Below, one piece after another: positions 8,840 to 15,242 of a DNA stretch of 16,178 bases. This stretch comes from Gammaproteobacteria bacterium (lineage in GTDB: Bacteria; Pseudomonadota; Gammaproteobacteria; DSM-16500), in NCBI GenBank assembly GCA_004322325.1, contig SCTP01000124.1, forward strand, positions 1 through 16,178, read 5' to 3'. The notes under the pieces are model-generated. The model did not search any database, was not told the origin of the DNA, and saw only the letters and a list, made by a program, of their open reading frames with translations. The translations under genes were made by a program, and so were the position numbers. The first letter of the stretch is position 1. The number at the start of each line of letters is the position of its first letter.

Positions 8840-8885
8840 CATTCGCTTTTTGAATGTTAGTTCTTGAATTGTTAGGAGTGATGGA

Positions 8886-9263
8886 ATGGCGGCCCGTATA
8901 GCAGGCGTAATAATACCCGTACAGAAGCACATCGTCATAGGGCTTACAGCGATTTATGGCGTTGGAAGAAGTCGTGCGCAAACCATATGCGAAACGGCAA
9001 AAGTAACTCCGTCTAAGAAAGTAAAAGACTTGACGGAAGCTGAGTTAGAAAATTTACGTAGCGAAGTGAATAAGTTTCGCGTGGAAGGTGATTTGCGACG
9101 TGAAGTGGCAATGAATATCAAGCGTTTAGTGGAGCTTGGTACCTATCGTGGCGGACGGCATAAGCGTGGATTGCCTGTTCACGGCCAACGAACCCGCACC
9201 AATGCGAGAACACGTAAAGGTAAGAGAAAAGGTAGTAATAAATTAAAAGAGGTTAAAGCATAA
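8886..9263 (+). CDS. rpsM: 30S ribosomal protein S13
   Basis: The product has 125 residues (118 in E. coli). S13 lies at the top of the small-subunit head, forms bridges B1a and B1b, and touches the P-site tRNA. The N terminus [25 protein letters not shown] is canonical with one extra Ala after the initiator Met. [20 protein letters not shown] and [19 protein letters not shown] are the family signature. The tail after it is longer and lysine-rich (ending KLKEVKA). AGGAG (8874-8878) sits seven bases before ATG 8886; the out-of-frame ATG at 8881 is not used. Confidence 0.98.
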   Translation: MAARIAGVIIPVQKHIVIGLTAIYGVGRSRAQTICETAKVTPSKKVKDLTEAELENLRSEVNKFRVEGDLRREVAMNIKRLVELGTYRGGRHKRGLPVHGQRTRTNARTRKGKRKGSNKLKEVKA

Positions 9264-9265
9264 CC

Positions 9266-9808
9266 ATGGCTAAAGCACCAGTAACATCAGAAACTGTGTC
9301 TAATAAAGCAATCCCTGCCGGCGCGTTAGAAAAAGCGGAAGAAGGTGGCAAAGGTGATGCAGGTACAGGTTCGGGAACAGGAAAAGCAGGCGGCAAAGGC
9401 GGTTCAGCAGGTAAAGCATCCTCTGCTACAACGAAATCGCGCAAGAAAGTAAAACGTCAAATCAGTGACGGTATTGCCCATGTTTATTCATCTTTTAACA
9501 ATACGATTGTCACCATCACTGATGTTCAAGGCAATACGATTGCTTGGGAATCTTGTGCAAAATGTGGTTATCGCGGCTCACGTAAGTCTACCCCTTACGC
9601 AGCAGGTGAAGCAGCTCAAAAAGCAGCTCAGATGGTGGTTGAAACCTACGGCATGCGAAGTGTAGATGTGCGTGTGAAAGGACCAGGTCCAGGCAGGGAA
9701 TCAGCGATACGCTCATTGAATGCAGCGGGGTTGAAGATTAAATCGATTACTGATGTCACTGGTATTCCTTTCAATGGTTGCCGTGCTCCAAAGAAACGAC
9801 GTGTGTAA
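9266..9808 (+). CDS. rpsK: 30S ribosomal protein S11 with an N-terminal Gly/Ala/Lys-rich insertion
   Basis: The product has 180 residues; 129 is normal. S11 forms part of the platform that binds the E-site region of mRNA. The first five residues MAKAP match the usual S11 start. Roughly residues 6-56 are then a low-complexity stretch rich in Gly, Ala, Lys, Ser and Thr, after which the normal protein resumes at [28 protein letters not shown] (shown here only to locate it, from residue 59). Later motifs are [29 protein letters not shown], and the end [11 protein letters not shown]. No other start codon of the usual kinds lies inside the insertion, so it is translated if the gene is. Residues 97-100 read CAKC where a Gly/Ser-rich turn is usual. 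Confidence 0.96.
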   Translation: MAKAPVTSETVSNKAIPAGALEKAEEGGKGDAGTGSGTGKAGGKGGSAGKASSATTKSRKKVKRQISDGIAHVYSSFNNTIVTITDVQGNTIAWESCAKCGYRGSRKSTPYAAGEAAQKAAQMVVETYGMRSVDVRVKGPGPGRESAIRSLNAAGLKIKSITDVTGIPFNGCRAPKKRRV

Positions 9809-9821
9809 CAGGAGATAACGA

Positions 9822-10439
9822 ATGGCAAGGTATTTAGGTCCACGATGCAAATTGTCTCGCCGTGATAAAGGCGTTGATTTATTAAGCGGCATCCGATCAT
9901 TAGATTCAAAGTGTAATTTAGAAACGGCTCCTGGCCAGCATGGCGCACGCCGTGGCCGCGAAACAGAACACGGTGTTCAGTTACGCGAAAAGCAGAAAGT
10001 TAAACGTATTTATGGTATTTTAGAGCGTCAGTTTGAGAACTACTTTAAGAAAGCAACACGTCTTAAAGGTTCAACCGGCGAGAATCTATTAAAGTTATTG
10101 GAACGTAGGCTAGACAACGTTGTTTATCGTATGGGCTTTGGTTCTACCCGTGCGGAAGCAAGACAGCTGGTGACTCACGGTGCGGTGTTAGTAAATGGAA
10201 AAGCAGTCAATATTCCATCCTACTTAGTATCGCCAGGCGATATTATTACTATCCGTGAAAAAGCGCGAACACAGCTTCGTATTCAATCCGCGTTAACCTT
10301 AGCGCAAGGCAAGCCGAACAGCGAATGGTTGGAAGTGGATGCGGCTAATTTCTCTGGTACTTTTAAATTGGTGCCCGATAGAGATCAATTACCGCCGGAT
10401 ATTAACGAACAATTGATTGTTGAGCTTTACTCTAAATAA
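9822..10439 (+). CDS. rpsD: 30S ribosomal protein S4
   Basis: The product has 205 residues (206 in E. coli). S4 nucleates 16S rRNA 5'-domain assembly, lines the mRNA entry tunnel, and in E. coli represses the alpha operon. It begins [17 protein letters not shown]; the block [11 protein letters not shown] is typical. The S4 RNA-binding domain starts near residue 94 with [19 protein letters not shown], then [21 protein letters not shown]. Only Cys9 and Cys31 are present in the N-terminal part, so this is not the four-cysteine zinc form. AGGAG lies just upstream of the ATG. Confidence 0.98.
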   Translation: MARYLGPRCKLSRRDKGVDLLSGIRSLDSKCNLETAPGQHGARRGRETEHGVQLREKQKVKRIYGILERQFENYFKKATRLKGSTGENLLKLLERRLDNVVYRMGFGSTRAEARQLVTHGAVLVNGKAVNIPSYLVSPGDIITIREKARTQLRIQSALTLAQGKPNSEWLEVDAANFSGTFKLVPDRDQLPPDINEQLIVELYSK

Positions 10440-10468
10440 GTCATTTTCTGGGATAGAGAGGTTGTTAC

Positions 10469-11473
10469 ATGCAAAATAATCCGTTTGATTTTTTAACACC
10501 TCGTGAAATTGCTGTCGAGACGATTTCGCCATTTCATGCGAAAATTACTCTCGAGCCGCTTGAGCGCGGTTTTGGACATACACTAGGGAATACACTGCGT
10601 AGAATTTTATTATCTTCTATGCCAGGTGCAGCGATCGTCGAAGTAAAAATTGATGGCGTGCTGCATGAATATGGTGCTATCCCGGGCGTCCAAGAAGATG
10701 TGGTGGAAATTCTTTTAAACTTAAAAGGTATTTCGCTGAAACTGCATGGTCGTCAAGAAGTGACGTTAAAGCTTAGCAAGAAAGGTCCAGGGCCGGTGAT
10801 TGCAGGCGATATTGAGCCAGAACATGATGTGGAAATTGTGAATCCTAATCATGTGATTGCGCATCTTAACGAAAGTGGTGCGCTGGAAATGACATTAAAA
10901 GTCATGGTAGGTCGAGGTTACCAGCCTGCTGTGGTTCGTACTCGTAAAGCGGAAGGTAAAACGGCGATTGGTGTATTACACTTAGATGCCAGTTTTAGCC
11001 CGATTCGCCGCGTTGCTTATACAGTGGAAAATGCACGTGTTGAACAGCGTACCGATTTGGATAAGTTAATTATTGATCTTGAAACGAATGGTACATTAGA
11101 TCCTGAAGAAGCTATCCGACGTTCTGCAACTATTCTGCAACAACAGTTAGTGGCATTCGTTGATCTTCAGTCAGCACCACAGATACAAGAAAGTCTGTCG
11201 CGTGAAGATTCGGTTAATCCCATTTTCTATCGCCCCGTCGATGATTTGGAATTAACAGTGCGTTCCGCCAATTGTTTGAAAGCGGAAAATATTTTCTTTA
11301 TTGGTGATTTAGTTCAGCGTGCTGAAGCAGATCTGTTAAAAACGCCGAACTTAGGCAAGAAATCATTAACTGAAATCAAGAGTGTGTTATCTGCCCATGG
11401 TTTAGCCTTAGGTACCAAGATTGAAGGCTGGCGTGCACCGATATCGCACGAGAAAGATGAAAGTAAAAAGTAA
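10469..11473 (+). CDS. rpoA: DNA-directed RNA polymerase alpha subunit
   Basis: The product has 334 residues (329 in E. coli). The alpha dimer is the platform for beta and beta' assembly and the target of UP elements and activators. The N-terminal domain shows [20 protein letters not shown], with Arg44-Arg45 at the position needed for assembly. The C-terminal domain has [20 protein letters not shown], with Arg265, Asn268 and Cys269 in the same numbering as the E. coli DNA-binding residues. It continues with [14 protein letters not shown]. An acidic linker joins the two domains around residues 232-255. GAGAGG lies upstream of the ATG. Confidence 0.99.
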   Translation: MQNNPFDFLTPREIAVETISPFHAKITLEPLERGFGHTLGNTLRRILLSSMPGAAIVEVKIDGVLHEYGAIPGVQEDVVEILLNLKGISLKLHGRQEVTLKLSKKGPGPVIAGDIEPEHDVEIVNPNHVIAHLNESGALEMTLKVMVGRGYQPAVVRTRKAEGKTAIGVLHLDASFSPIRRVAYTVENARVEQRTDLDKLIIDLETNGTLDPEEAIRRSATILQQQLVAFVDLQSAPQIQESLSREDSVNPIFYRPVDDLELTVRSANCLKAENIFFIGDLVQRAEADLLKTPNLGKKSLTEIKSVLSAHGLALGTKIEGWRAPISHEKDESKK

Positions 11474-11504
11474 TCGCTAAACACAACACAAAAGGGTTTG
11501 AGTT

Positions 11505-11882
11505 ATGCGTCATGGTAATAGTGGTAAAAATTTAAGTCGTACATCGAGCCATCGTAAAGCGATGTTTAAGAATATGATGGTATCGTTGCTGCGCCATGAA
11601 TTAATCAAGACGACGTTGCCAAAAGCAAAAGAGTTGAGACGATTCATTGAGCCGATGATCACAATGGCTAAAGAAGACAGCTTACATCGTCGTCGTTTAG
11701 CTTTTACACGGTTACGTGACCGGGAAATCGTTTTGAAATTATTTAACGAAATTGGTCCTTTTTATAAAGACCGTCCGGGTGGTTATTTGCGCATTTTAAA
11801 ATGTGATTTCCGCAAAGGCGATAATGCTCCCATGGCGATTGTTGAGCTAGTGGGCCGTCGCGATGAAGAAGCGGTTGCTTAA
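11505..11882 (+). CDS. rplQ: 50S ribosomal protein L17
   Basis: The product has 125 residues (127 in E. coli). L17 binds near the tunnel exit. The signature [20 protein letters not shown] is followed by [39 protein letters not shown] and the end VELVGRR are typical. It normally closes the alpha operon, but no terminator hairpin is seen after it and rplU begins only 20 bases on. Confidence 0.98.
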   Translation: MRHGNSGKNLSRTSSHRKAMFKNMMVSLLRHELIKTTLPKAKELRRFIEPMITMAKEDSLHRRRLAFTRLRDREIVLKLFNEIGPFYKDRPGGYLRILKCDFRKGDNAPMAIVELVGRRDEEAVA

Positions 11883-11902
11883 TTATTTGGAGTGATGATC
11901 TC

Positions 11903-12217
11903 ATGTACGCAGTTATTTTAAGTGGCGGTAAACAATATCGAGTTCAGGAAGGAGACGTTTTAAAGTTAGAAACGCTTTCTGGTGAAGTGGGTGATACCGT
12001 CAATTTTGATAAAATTTTACTGATTGGTGAAGGCGAAGCCATTAAAACAGGCCGTCCTTACTTAGAAAGTGGTTCCGTTTCCGCGACGGTGGTCTCACAT
12101 GGTCGGCATGACAAAGTTCATATTTTGAAGTTTCGCCGTCGTAAGCATCACATGAAGCGTCAAGGTCACCGACAAAATTATACTGAAGTTAAAATTACCC
12201 AGATTCAAGCTGGGTAA
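11903..12217 (+). CDS. rplU: 50S ribosomal protein L21
   Basis: The product has 104 residues, the usual length. L21 binds 23S rRNA next to L20. [20 protein letters not shown] is the family N terminus. The basic segment [21 protein letters not shown], cited only in part, is the conserved rRNA-binding region. GGAG (11887-11890) lies 12 bases before the ATG, a rather long spacing. In most gammaproteobacteria rplU heads its own rplU-rpmA operon; here it sits directly behind rplQ with no room for a separate strong promoter. Confidence 0.97.
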   Translation: MYAVILSGGKQYRVQEGDVLKLETLSGEVGDTVNFDKILLIGEGEAIKTGRPYLESGSVSATVVSHGRHDKVHILKFRRRKHHMKRQGHRQNYTEVKITQIQAG

Positions 12218-12237
12218 GTGTTAGAGAGGATTTTGCA

Positions 12238-12519
12238 ATGGCACATAAAAAAGCGGGCGGTAGTACACGAAATGGTCGCACGTCCCGACCCAAGTACCTT
12301 GGTGTTAAGCGTTATGGTGGGCAGGTAGTGAACGCTGGTGAAATTATTATTAGACAGCGTGGCACTCAGTATCATCCGGGTATGCATGTGGGTGTAGGTA
12401 AAGATTACACCTTGTATGCGTTAAAAGCAGGTCGTGTGGTGTTTGCTGTGAAAGGGCCATTACGTAAGCGTTGTGTCAGCATTGAGCCAGTAGAACAAGC
12501 TGGTGAAGCGGCTGCTTAA
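12238..12519 (+). CDS. rpmA: 50S ribosomal protein L27
   Basis: The product has 93 residues (85 in E. coli); the excess is a tail ending GEAAA. L27 reaches the peptidyl transferase centre with its flexible N terminus. [20 protein letters not shown] and [24 protein letters not shown], cited in part, are canonical. The N terminus begins directly with AHKKAGG, so it lacks the cleaved leader of Firmicutes L27. GAGAGGA lies upstream of the ATG. A strong terminator hairpin follows its stop. Confidence 0.97.
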   Translation: MAHKKAGGSTRNGRTSRPKYLGVKRYGGQVVNAGEIIIRQRGTQYHPGMHVGVGKDYTLYALKAGRVVFAVKGPLRKRCVSIEPVEQAGEAAA

Positions 12520-12554
12520 GCAAGAATAGGTTGATCAAAAATAAAATCAGTTCC

Positions 12555-12588
12555 AAAAAAGCCTCGCTAAGCTGCGAGGTTTTTTTTT
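12555..12588 (+). terminator. Rho-independent terminator after rpmA
   Basis: The perfect six-base stem CCTCGC (12562-12567) / GCGAGG (12574-12579) closes a six-base loop and is followed by nine T (12580-12588). An upstream run of six A (12555-12560) can pair with the T run, so the hairpin may also work on the other strand. This is the first convincing intrinsic terminator in the window and probably ends the superoperon that includes rplU-rpmA. Confidence 0.9.
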
Positions 12589-12602
12589 AGAGTGGTGATT
12601 CC

Positions 12603-13622
12603 ATGAAATTCGTCGATGAAGCGGTGATATACGTCGAAGCTGGTAAGGGCGGCAATGGCGCCTGTAGCTTTCTGCGCTTAAAATTTATGCCTTTTGGTGG
12701 CCCAGATGGTGGTGATGGTGGTGATGGTGGCAGTGTTTATCTCAAAGCAGATGAAAGCATCAACACCTTAGTTGATTTTCGTTATGTACGCACCTACAGG
12801 GCAGAAAACGGTGAAAAGGGTGGCGGCCGGAATTGCACGGGCAGGGGGGGTGAAAACCTCATTTTACGTGTCCCCGTTGGCACCATTATTTATGATGCAG
12901 ATACCGATGAATTAATAGCCGACCTAGCCGAACCTGAGCAAATGGCCTGTGTTGCACAAGGGGGGCGGCATGGTATAGGCAATACCCGCTTTAAGAGCAG
13001 CGTCAATCGCTCCCCGCGCCGTACCATACCCGGTCAAGAAGGCGAGAAACGCAACCTCCGCTTAGAACTCAAGGTATTAGCAGACGTTGGCTTAGTCGGC
13101 CTGCCCAATGCCGGCAAATCGACGCTGATCAGTGCCATGTCGGCGGCACGTCCTAAAATTGCTGATTACCCTTTTACCACCCTCTATCCTAATCTAGGCG
13201 TGGTTCGAGTCTCCCGCTTCCGCAGCTTTGTAATAGCTGATTTACCCGGCTTAATTGCCGGTGCAGCTGAAGGTGCGGGACTAGGTATTCGTTTCCTCAA
13301 GCATGTCGCCAGAACCCGTCTTTTATTCCATGTCGTCGATGTTGCACCCGCTGATGGAAGTGATCCCGTTGAGCAAGTGAAGGCGATTACCCAGGAATTA
13401 GCCAACTATAGTGATGATTTACTTAGCAAAGAGCGCTGGTTGGTCCTCAATAAAGTCGATTTACTCCCGCCTGAAACCCAAGCCCAGCATTGTGAGGAGA
13501 TCGTGAGGCGGCTCCATTGGAAGGGACGGGTGTTTATCATTTCAGGGTTAGCGAAGCAAGGGTTAGAGGATCTTGCCCAGCAGGCTATGCGCCATTTAGA
13601 GGTGAAAGAGGAAGATGGTTGA
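12603..13622 (+). CDS. obgE: Obg family GTPase (ribosome assembly)
   Basis: The product has 339 residues; E. coli ObgE has 390 with an acidic tail that is absent here. Obg proteins bind the 50S particle, help its late assembly and respond to ppGpp. The glycine-rich Obg fold covers residues 1-158, including [17 protein letters not shown] and the segment [14 protein letters not shown]. The G domain has the P-loop GLPNAGKS (166-173), switch I FTTLYPN (191-197), G3 DLPG (213-216) and G4 NKVD (283-286). The position after rplU-rpmA is the usual one. The ATG is only 14 bases past the terminator T run, so its transcription probably relies on read-through or a promoter inside rpmA. The ribosome binding site is weak. 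Confidence 0.97.
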   Translation: MKFVDEAVIYVEAGKGGNGACSFLRLKFMPFGGPDGGDGGDGGSVYLKADESINTLVDFRYVRTYRAENGEKGGGRNCTGRGGENLILRVPVGTIIYDADTDELIADLAEPEQMACVAQGGRHGIGNTRFKSSVNRSPRRTIPGQEGEKRNLRLELKVLADVGLVGLPNAGKSTLISAMSAARPKIADYPFTTLYPNLGVVRVSRFRSFVIADLPGLIAGAAEGAGLGIRFLKHVARTRLLFHVVDVAPADGSDPVEQVKAITQELANYSDDLLSKERWLVLNKVDLLPPETQAQHCEEIVRRLHWKGRVFIISGLAKQGLEDLAQQAMRHLEVKEEDG

Positions 13623-13625
13623 TCA

Positions 13626-13658
13626 CTTAATAAATCTTTAACTATTTATTGTTAAAAT
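13626..13658 (+). promoter_or_regulatory. candidate promoter with a PmrA-box-like tandem repeat
   Basis: CTTAATAAA (13626-13634) and TTTAACTAT (13637-13645) place two TTAA cores 11 bases apart, the spacing of the tandem site described for PmrA in Legionella and Coxiella (cTTAATatT, two bases, repeated). By hand the first half matches seven of nine and the second five of nine. A -10-like TAAAAT lies at 13653-13658. The region is very AT-rich and has further TTAA words, so chance is a real alternative. Confidence 0.3.
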
Positions 13659-13661
13659 TTT

Positions 13662-13684
13662 GACCAAAATTAACGATATTGGTC
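13662..13684 (+). repeat. inverted repeat in the leader of the unknown gene
   Basis: GACCAA (13662-13667) and TTGGTC (13679-13684) form perfect six-base arms around an 11-base spacer. The repeat ends eight bases before the GGAG ribosome binding site (13692-13695). It could be an operator or a leader hairpin. It is short enough to be fortuitous in AT-rich DNA. Confidence 0.4.
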
Positions 13685-13701
13685 TTAATTTGGAGATAGA
13701 T

Positions 13702-14802
13702 ATGTTAGACACCATTCTTCCTATTTTACAATATGCCGTAAAGCGCGCCCGTGATCTTATTCAGTATAGCGCCAACCTTCCTGATCCGTTCTCTACAACG
13801 GCTAACCGATCGATCGCTTTAAACCTTGTGAGAACAACAGCAGGTGATCAGCCGGAACTTTCTCAACAAGAAGCGTATGCGCAATGGCAGAAACGGAAAG
13901 AATTTATAAGAGAGATTAAATCCTTGAATTTAGATCTTTCTGCTAATCAAGAGGATCAAGCAGTTTTAAAGAAAAAAATTACACTCAAGTCGTTAAATAA
14001 TAAAAAGGCAACGCTTAAAGAACTTGCATCGTTCATGTTTTTACTTCCCAAGGATGTCACTAAGAGCAGAAGTTATTACCGTTATCTTGAAACTCAGGCA
14101 TTGAGAGCAGTGAGATATAACATAGGTAATTGTGATGAATTAAGTGCTTGTGTATTTTTCTTGCTAGTAGAAGGTTTTCCCGAGTTTCCTGCCTTAAAGA
14201 AAAAAATACCCGTAGAGCGGGTGGGAACGAAAGAAAAACAGGGGTTTATGAATCACGCCACGGTGATTGTTAACAGAGACCCTAATACAGTATTAGAGGA
14301 TATCCATTCATGGAACGATGATGCCGTGATTTGTGATGGGTGGACGGGAGAAGTTATCACAAAAAAACAATTGTTATCAGCAGATAATGGCAAATATGCT
14401 GTTGAACTACTTGTAAACCTGAGTGAAAGAGAATTTACTCCACTTATCCCTAATGAGGAGCCTCGCTATCGCTATTTTATGGGCGAAAATAATAACTCTT
14501 ATATCCATACCCCAGAATGGGAAAGTAAAAATGACGGCAGCAAATTTTGGAAACCTTATCGATTAGTTGACTTAAAAAAGAGACCAGCCCAGATAGACCA
14601 GCAACCAGCACCCTGTCCATGGAAAGGACTACAGGAGATCAATGCGTTAATGGTATGGGACGCAATACGAGAGATTCGGCATTTAATGTCGCCCGAGACA
14701 CAATTACAAGCTCAATCAGCACTCTTATTCTGGCAAAACCCAAAGAAAAGAAGCACTGATAGTCTTACAACAAAACAAAAGCGCTTCCGTCCAACCTATT
14801 AA
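13702..14802 (+). CDS. unknown protein with a Cys-His-Asp (papain/transglutaminase-like) motif, possible secreted effector
   Basis: I do not recognise this 366-residue protein as a named family. ATG 13702 is chosen over a TTG at 13660 because GGAG (13692-13695) sits six bases before it. Residues 1-140 look helical, with a lysine-rich middle (about 65-108). Then comes NIGNCDELSACVFFLL (Cys144, Glu146), next GFMNHATVIVNRD (His185) and VICDGWTGEV (Asp212). The order Cys, His, Asp with strands between is that of the papain/transglutaminase fold found in many cysteine proteases, deamidases and bacterial effectors. There is no signal peptide or clear membrane helix. The C-terminal third is rich in Trp and Tyr and ends in a basic tail (KKR at 348-350, KQKRFR at 358-363). 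Base composition is markedly more AT-rich than obgE and murJ. Enzyme class and secretion are inferred; a catalytically dead or structural role remains possible. Confidence 0.85.
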   Translation: MLDTILPILQYAVKRARDLIQYSANLPDPFSTTANRSIALNLVRTTAGDQPELSQQEAYAQWQKRKEFIREIKSLNLDLSANQEDQAVLKKKITLKSLNNKKATLKELASFMFLLPKDVTKSRSYYRYLETQALRAVRYNIGNCDELSACVFFLLVEGFPEFPALKKKIPVERVGTKEKQGFMNHATVIVNRDPNTVLEDIHSWNDDAVICDGWTGEVITKKQLLSADNGKYAVELLVNLSEREFTPLIPNEEPRYRYFMGENNNSYIHTPEWESKNDGSKFWKPYRLVDLKKRPAQIDQQPAPCPWKGLQEINALMVWDAIREIRHLMSPETQLQAQSALLFWQNPKKRSTDSLTTKQKRFRPTY

Positions 14803-14827
14803 GTGCTGGACGGTTCGGCGTGTTTTT
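14787..14827. terminator. possible bidirectional terminator between the unknown gene and rpsT
   Basis: CCGTCCA (14787-14793) and TGGACGG (14807-14813) form a perfect seven-base stem with a 13-base loop. On the plus strand T5 (14823-14827) follows after nine bases. On the minus strand the hairpin is followed by AAGCGC and then TTTTGTTTTG, which suits rpsT termination. The left arm lies inside the coding end of the unknown gene, and its stop codon is in the loop. Confidence 0.55.
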
Positions 14828-15110
14828 AAACTTGTGCTCCCGCACCGGCGCTTAATTTTTTGATATGCGCCACTAACTTGCTCTTATGCCGAGCAGCTTT
14901 ATTCTTGTGAATGATCCCCTTACTTGCCATACGATCAATGACCGGCGTGGCTTCTTGAAGGGCAGCTGTGGCAGCTGATTGGTCTTTGGTGGCGATCGCA
15001 GCCACGACTTTTTTGATGTAAGTACGCAGCATGGAACGCATGCTAGCATTATGCCGGCGATGTTTTTCAGCCTGGCGAACGCGCTTCTTCGCTTGCTTTG
15101 TATTAGCCAA
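14826..15110 (-). CDS. rpsT: 30S ribosomal protein S20 (TTG start)
   Basis: The product has 94 residues (87 in E. coli). S20 is a three-helix primary binder of 16S rRNA. The sequence starts [20 protein letters not shown] after the initiator, then [35 protein letters not shown] and a C-terminal [16 protein letters not shown]. The start codon is TTG (15110-15108), with GGAG (15121-15118 on the minus strand) seven bases before it. The E. coli gene also starts with UUG, linked there to S20 autocontrol; the same here is inference. It is convergent with the unknown gene and divergent from murJ. Confidence 0.97.
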   Translation of the reverse strand: MANTKQAKKRVRQAEKHRRHNASMRSMLRTYIKKVVAAIATKDQSAATAALQEATPVIDRMASKGIIHKNKAARHKSKLVAHIKKLSAGAGAQV

Positions 15111-15158
15111 GGTAATTCTCCAAAATCTTAAAATTAATCAGGTTATAAAGAGTGCGTC

Positions 15159-15187
15159 ATCATGCCTGTTTTTATGGATATTGTCAA
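15159..15187 (-). promoter_or_regulatory. rpsT promoter, sigma70 type
   Basis: On the minus strand TTGACA (15187-15182), a perfect -35, is followed after 17 bases by CATGAT (15164-15159), a four-of-six -10. Transcription would start near 15152, about 42 bases before the rpsT start codon. Its -35 overlaps that of the divergent murJ promoter. Confidence 0.65.
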
Positions 15188-15208
15188 TTTTCACGCACAC
15201 GGTATACT
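15181..15208 (+). promoter_or_regulatory. murJ promoter, sigma70 type
   Basis: TTGTCA (15181-15186) and TATACT (15203-15208) are separated by 16 bases, each five of six to consensus. Transcription would start near 15215, giving a short leader with GAGGA (15232-15236) ahead of the murJ ATG. Confidence 0.72.
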
Positions 15209-15242
15209 GGCTCCTCTAGCTTGGAAGGGCTGAGGACGATCC

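Noticed and set aside
8840..8856. CATTC/GAATG hairpin ahead of rpsM as an S4 control site
   Set aside because: It has only a five-base stem, would begin before the likely transcription start, and shows no pseudoknot like the E. coli site.
12705..12730. GATGGTGGT nine-base tandem repeat
   Set aside because: It encodes the conserved DGGDGGDGG glycine-rich segment of the Obg domain, so it is coding constraint rather than a separate repeat element.
13660..13701. Longer start (TTG 13660) for the unknown gene
   Set aside because: It lacks a ribosome binding site and would take the inverted repeat into coding sequence; ATG 13702 has a well-spaced GGAG.
15031..15219. Plus-strand open frame across the rpsT start and intergenic region
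   Set aside because: It is antisense to rpsT and overlaps both divergent promoters; the peptide looks like translated non-coding sequence.
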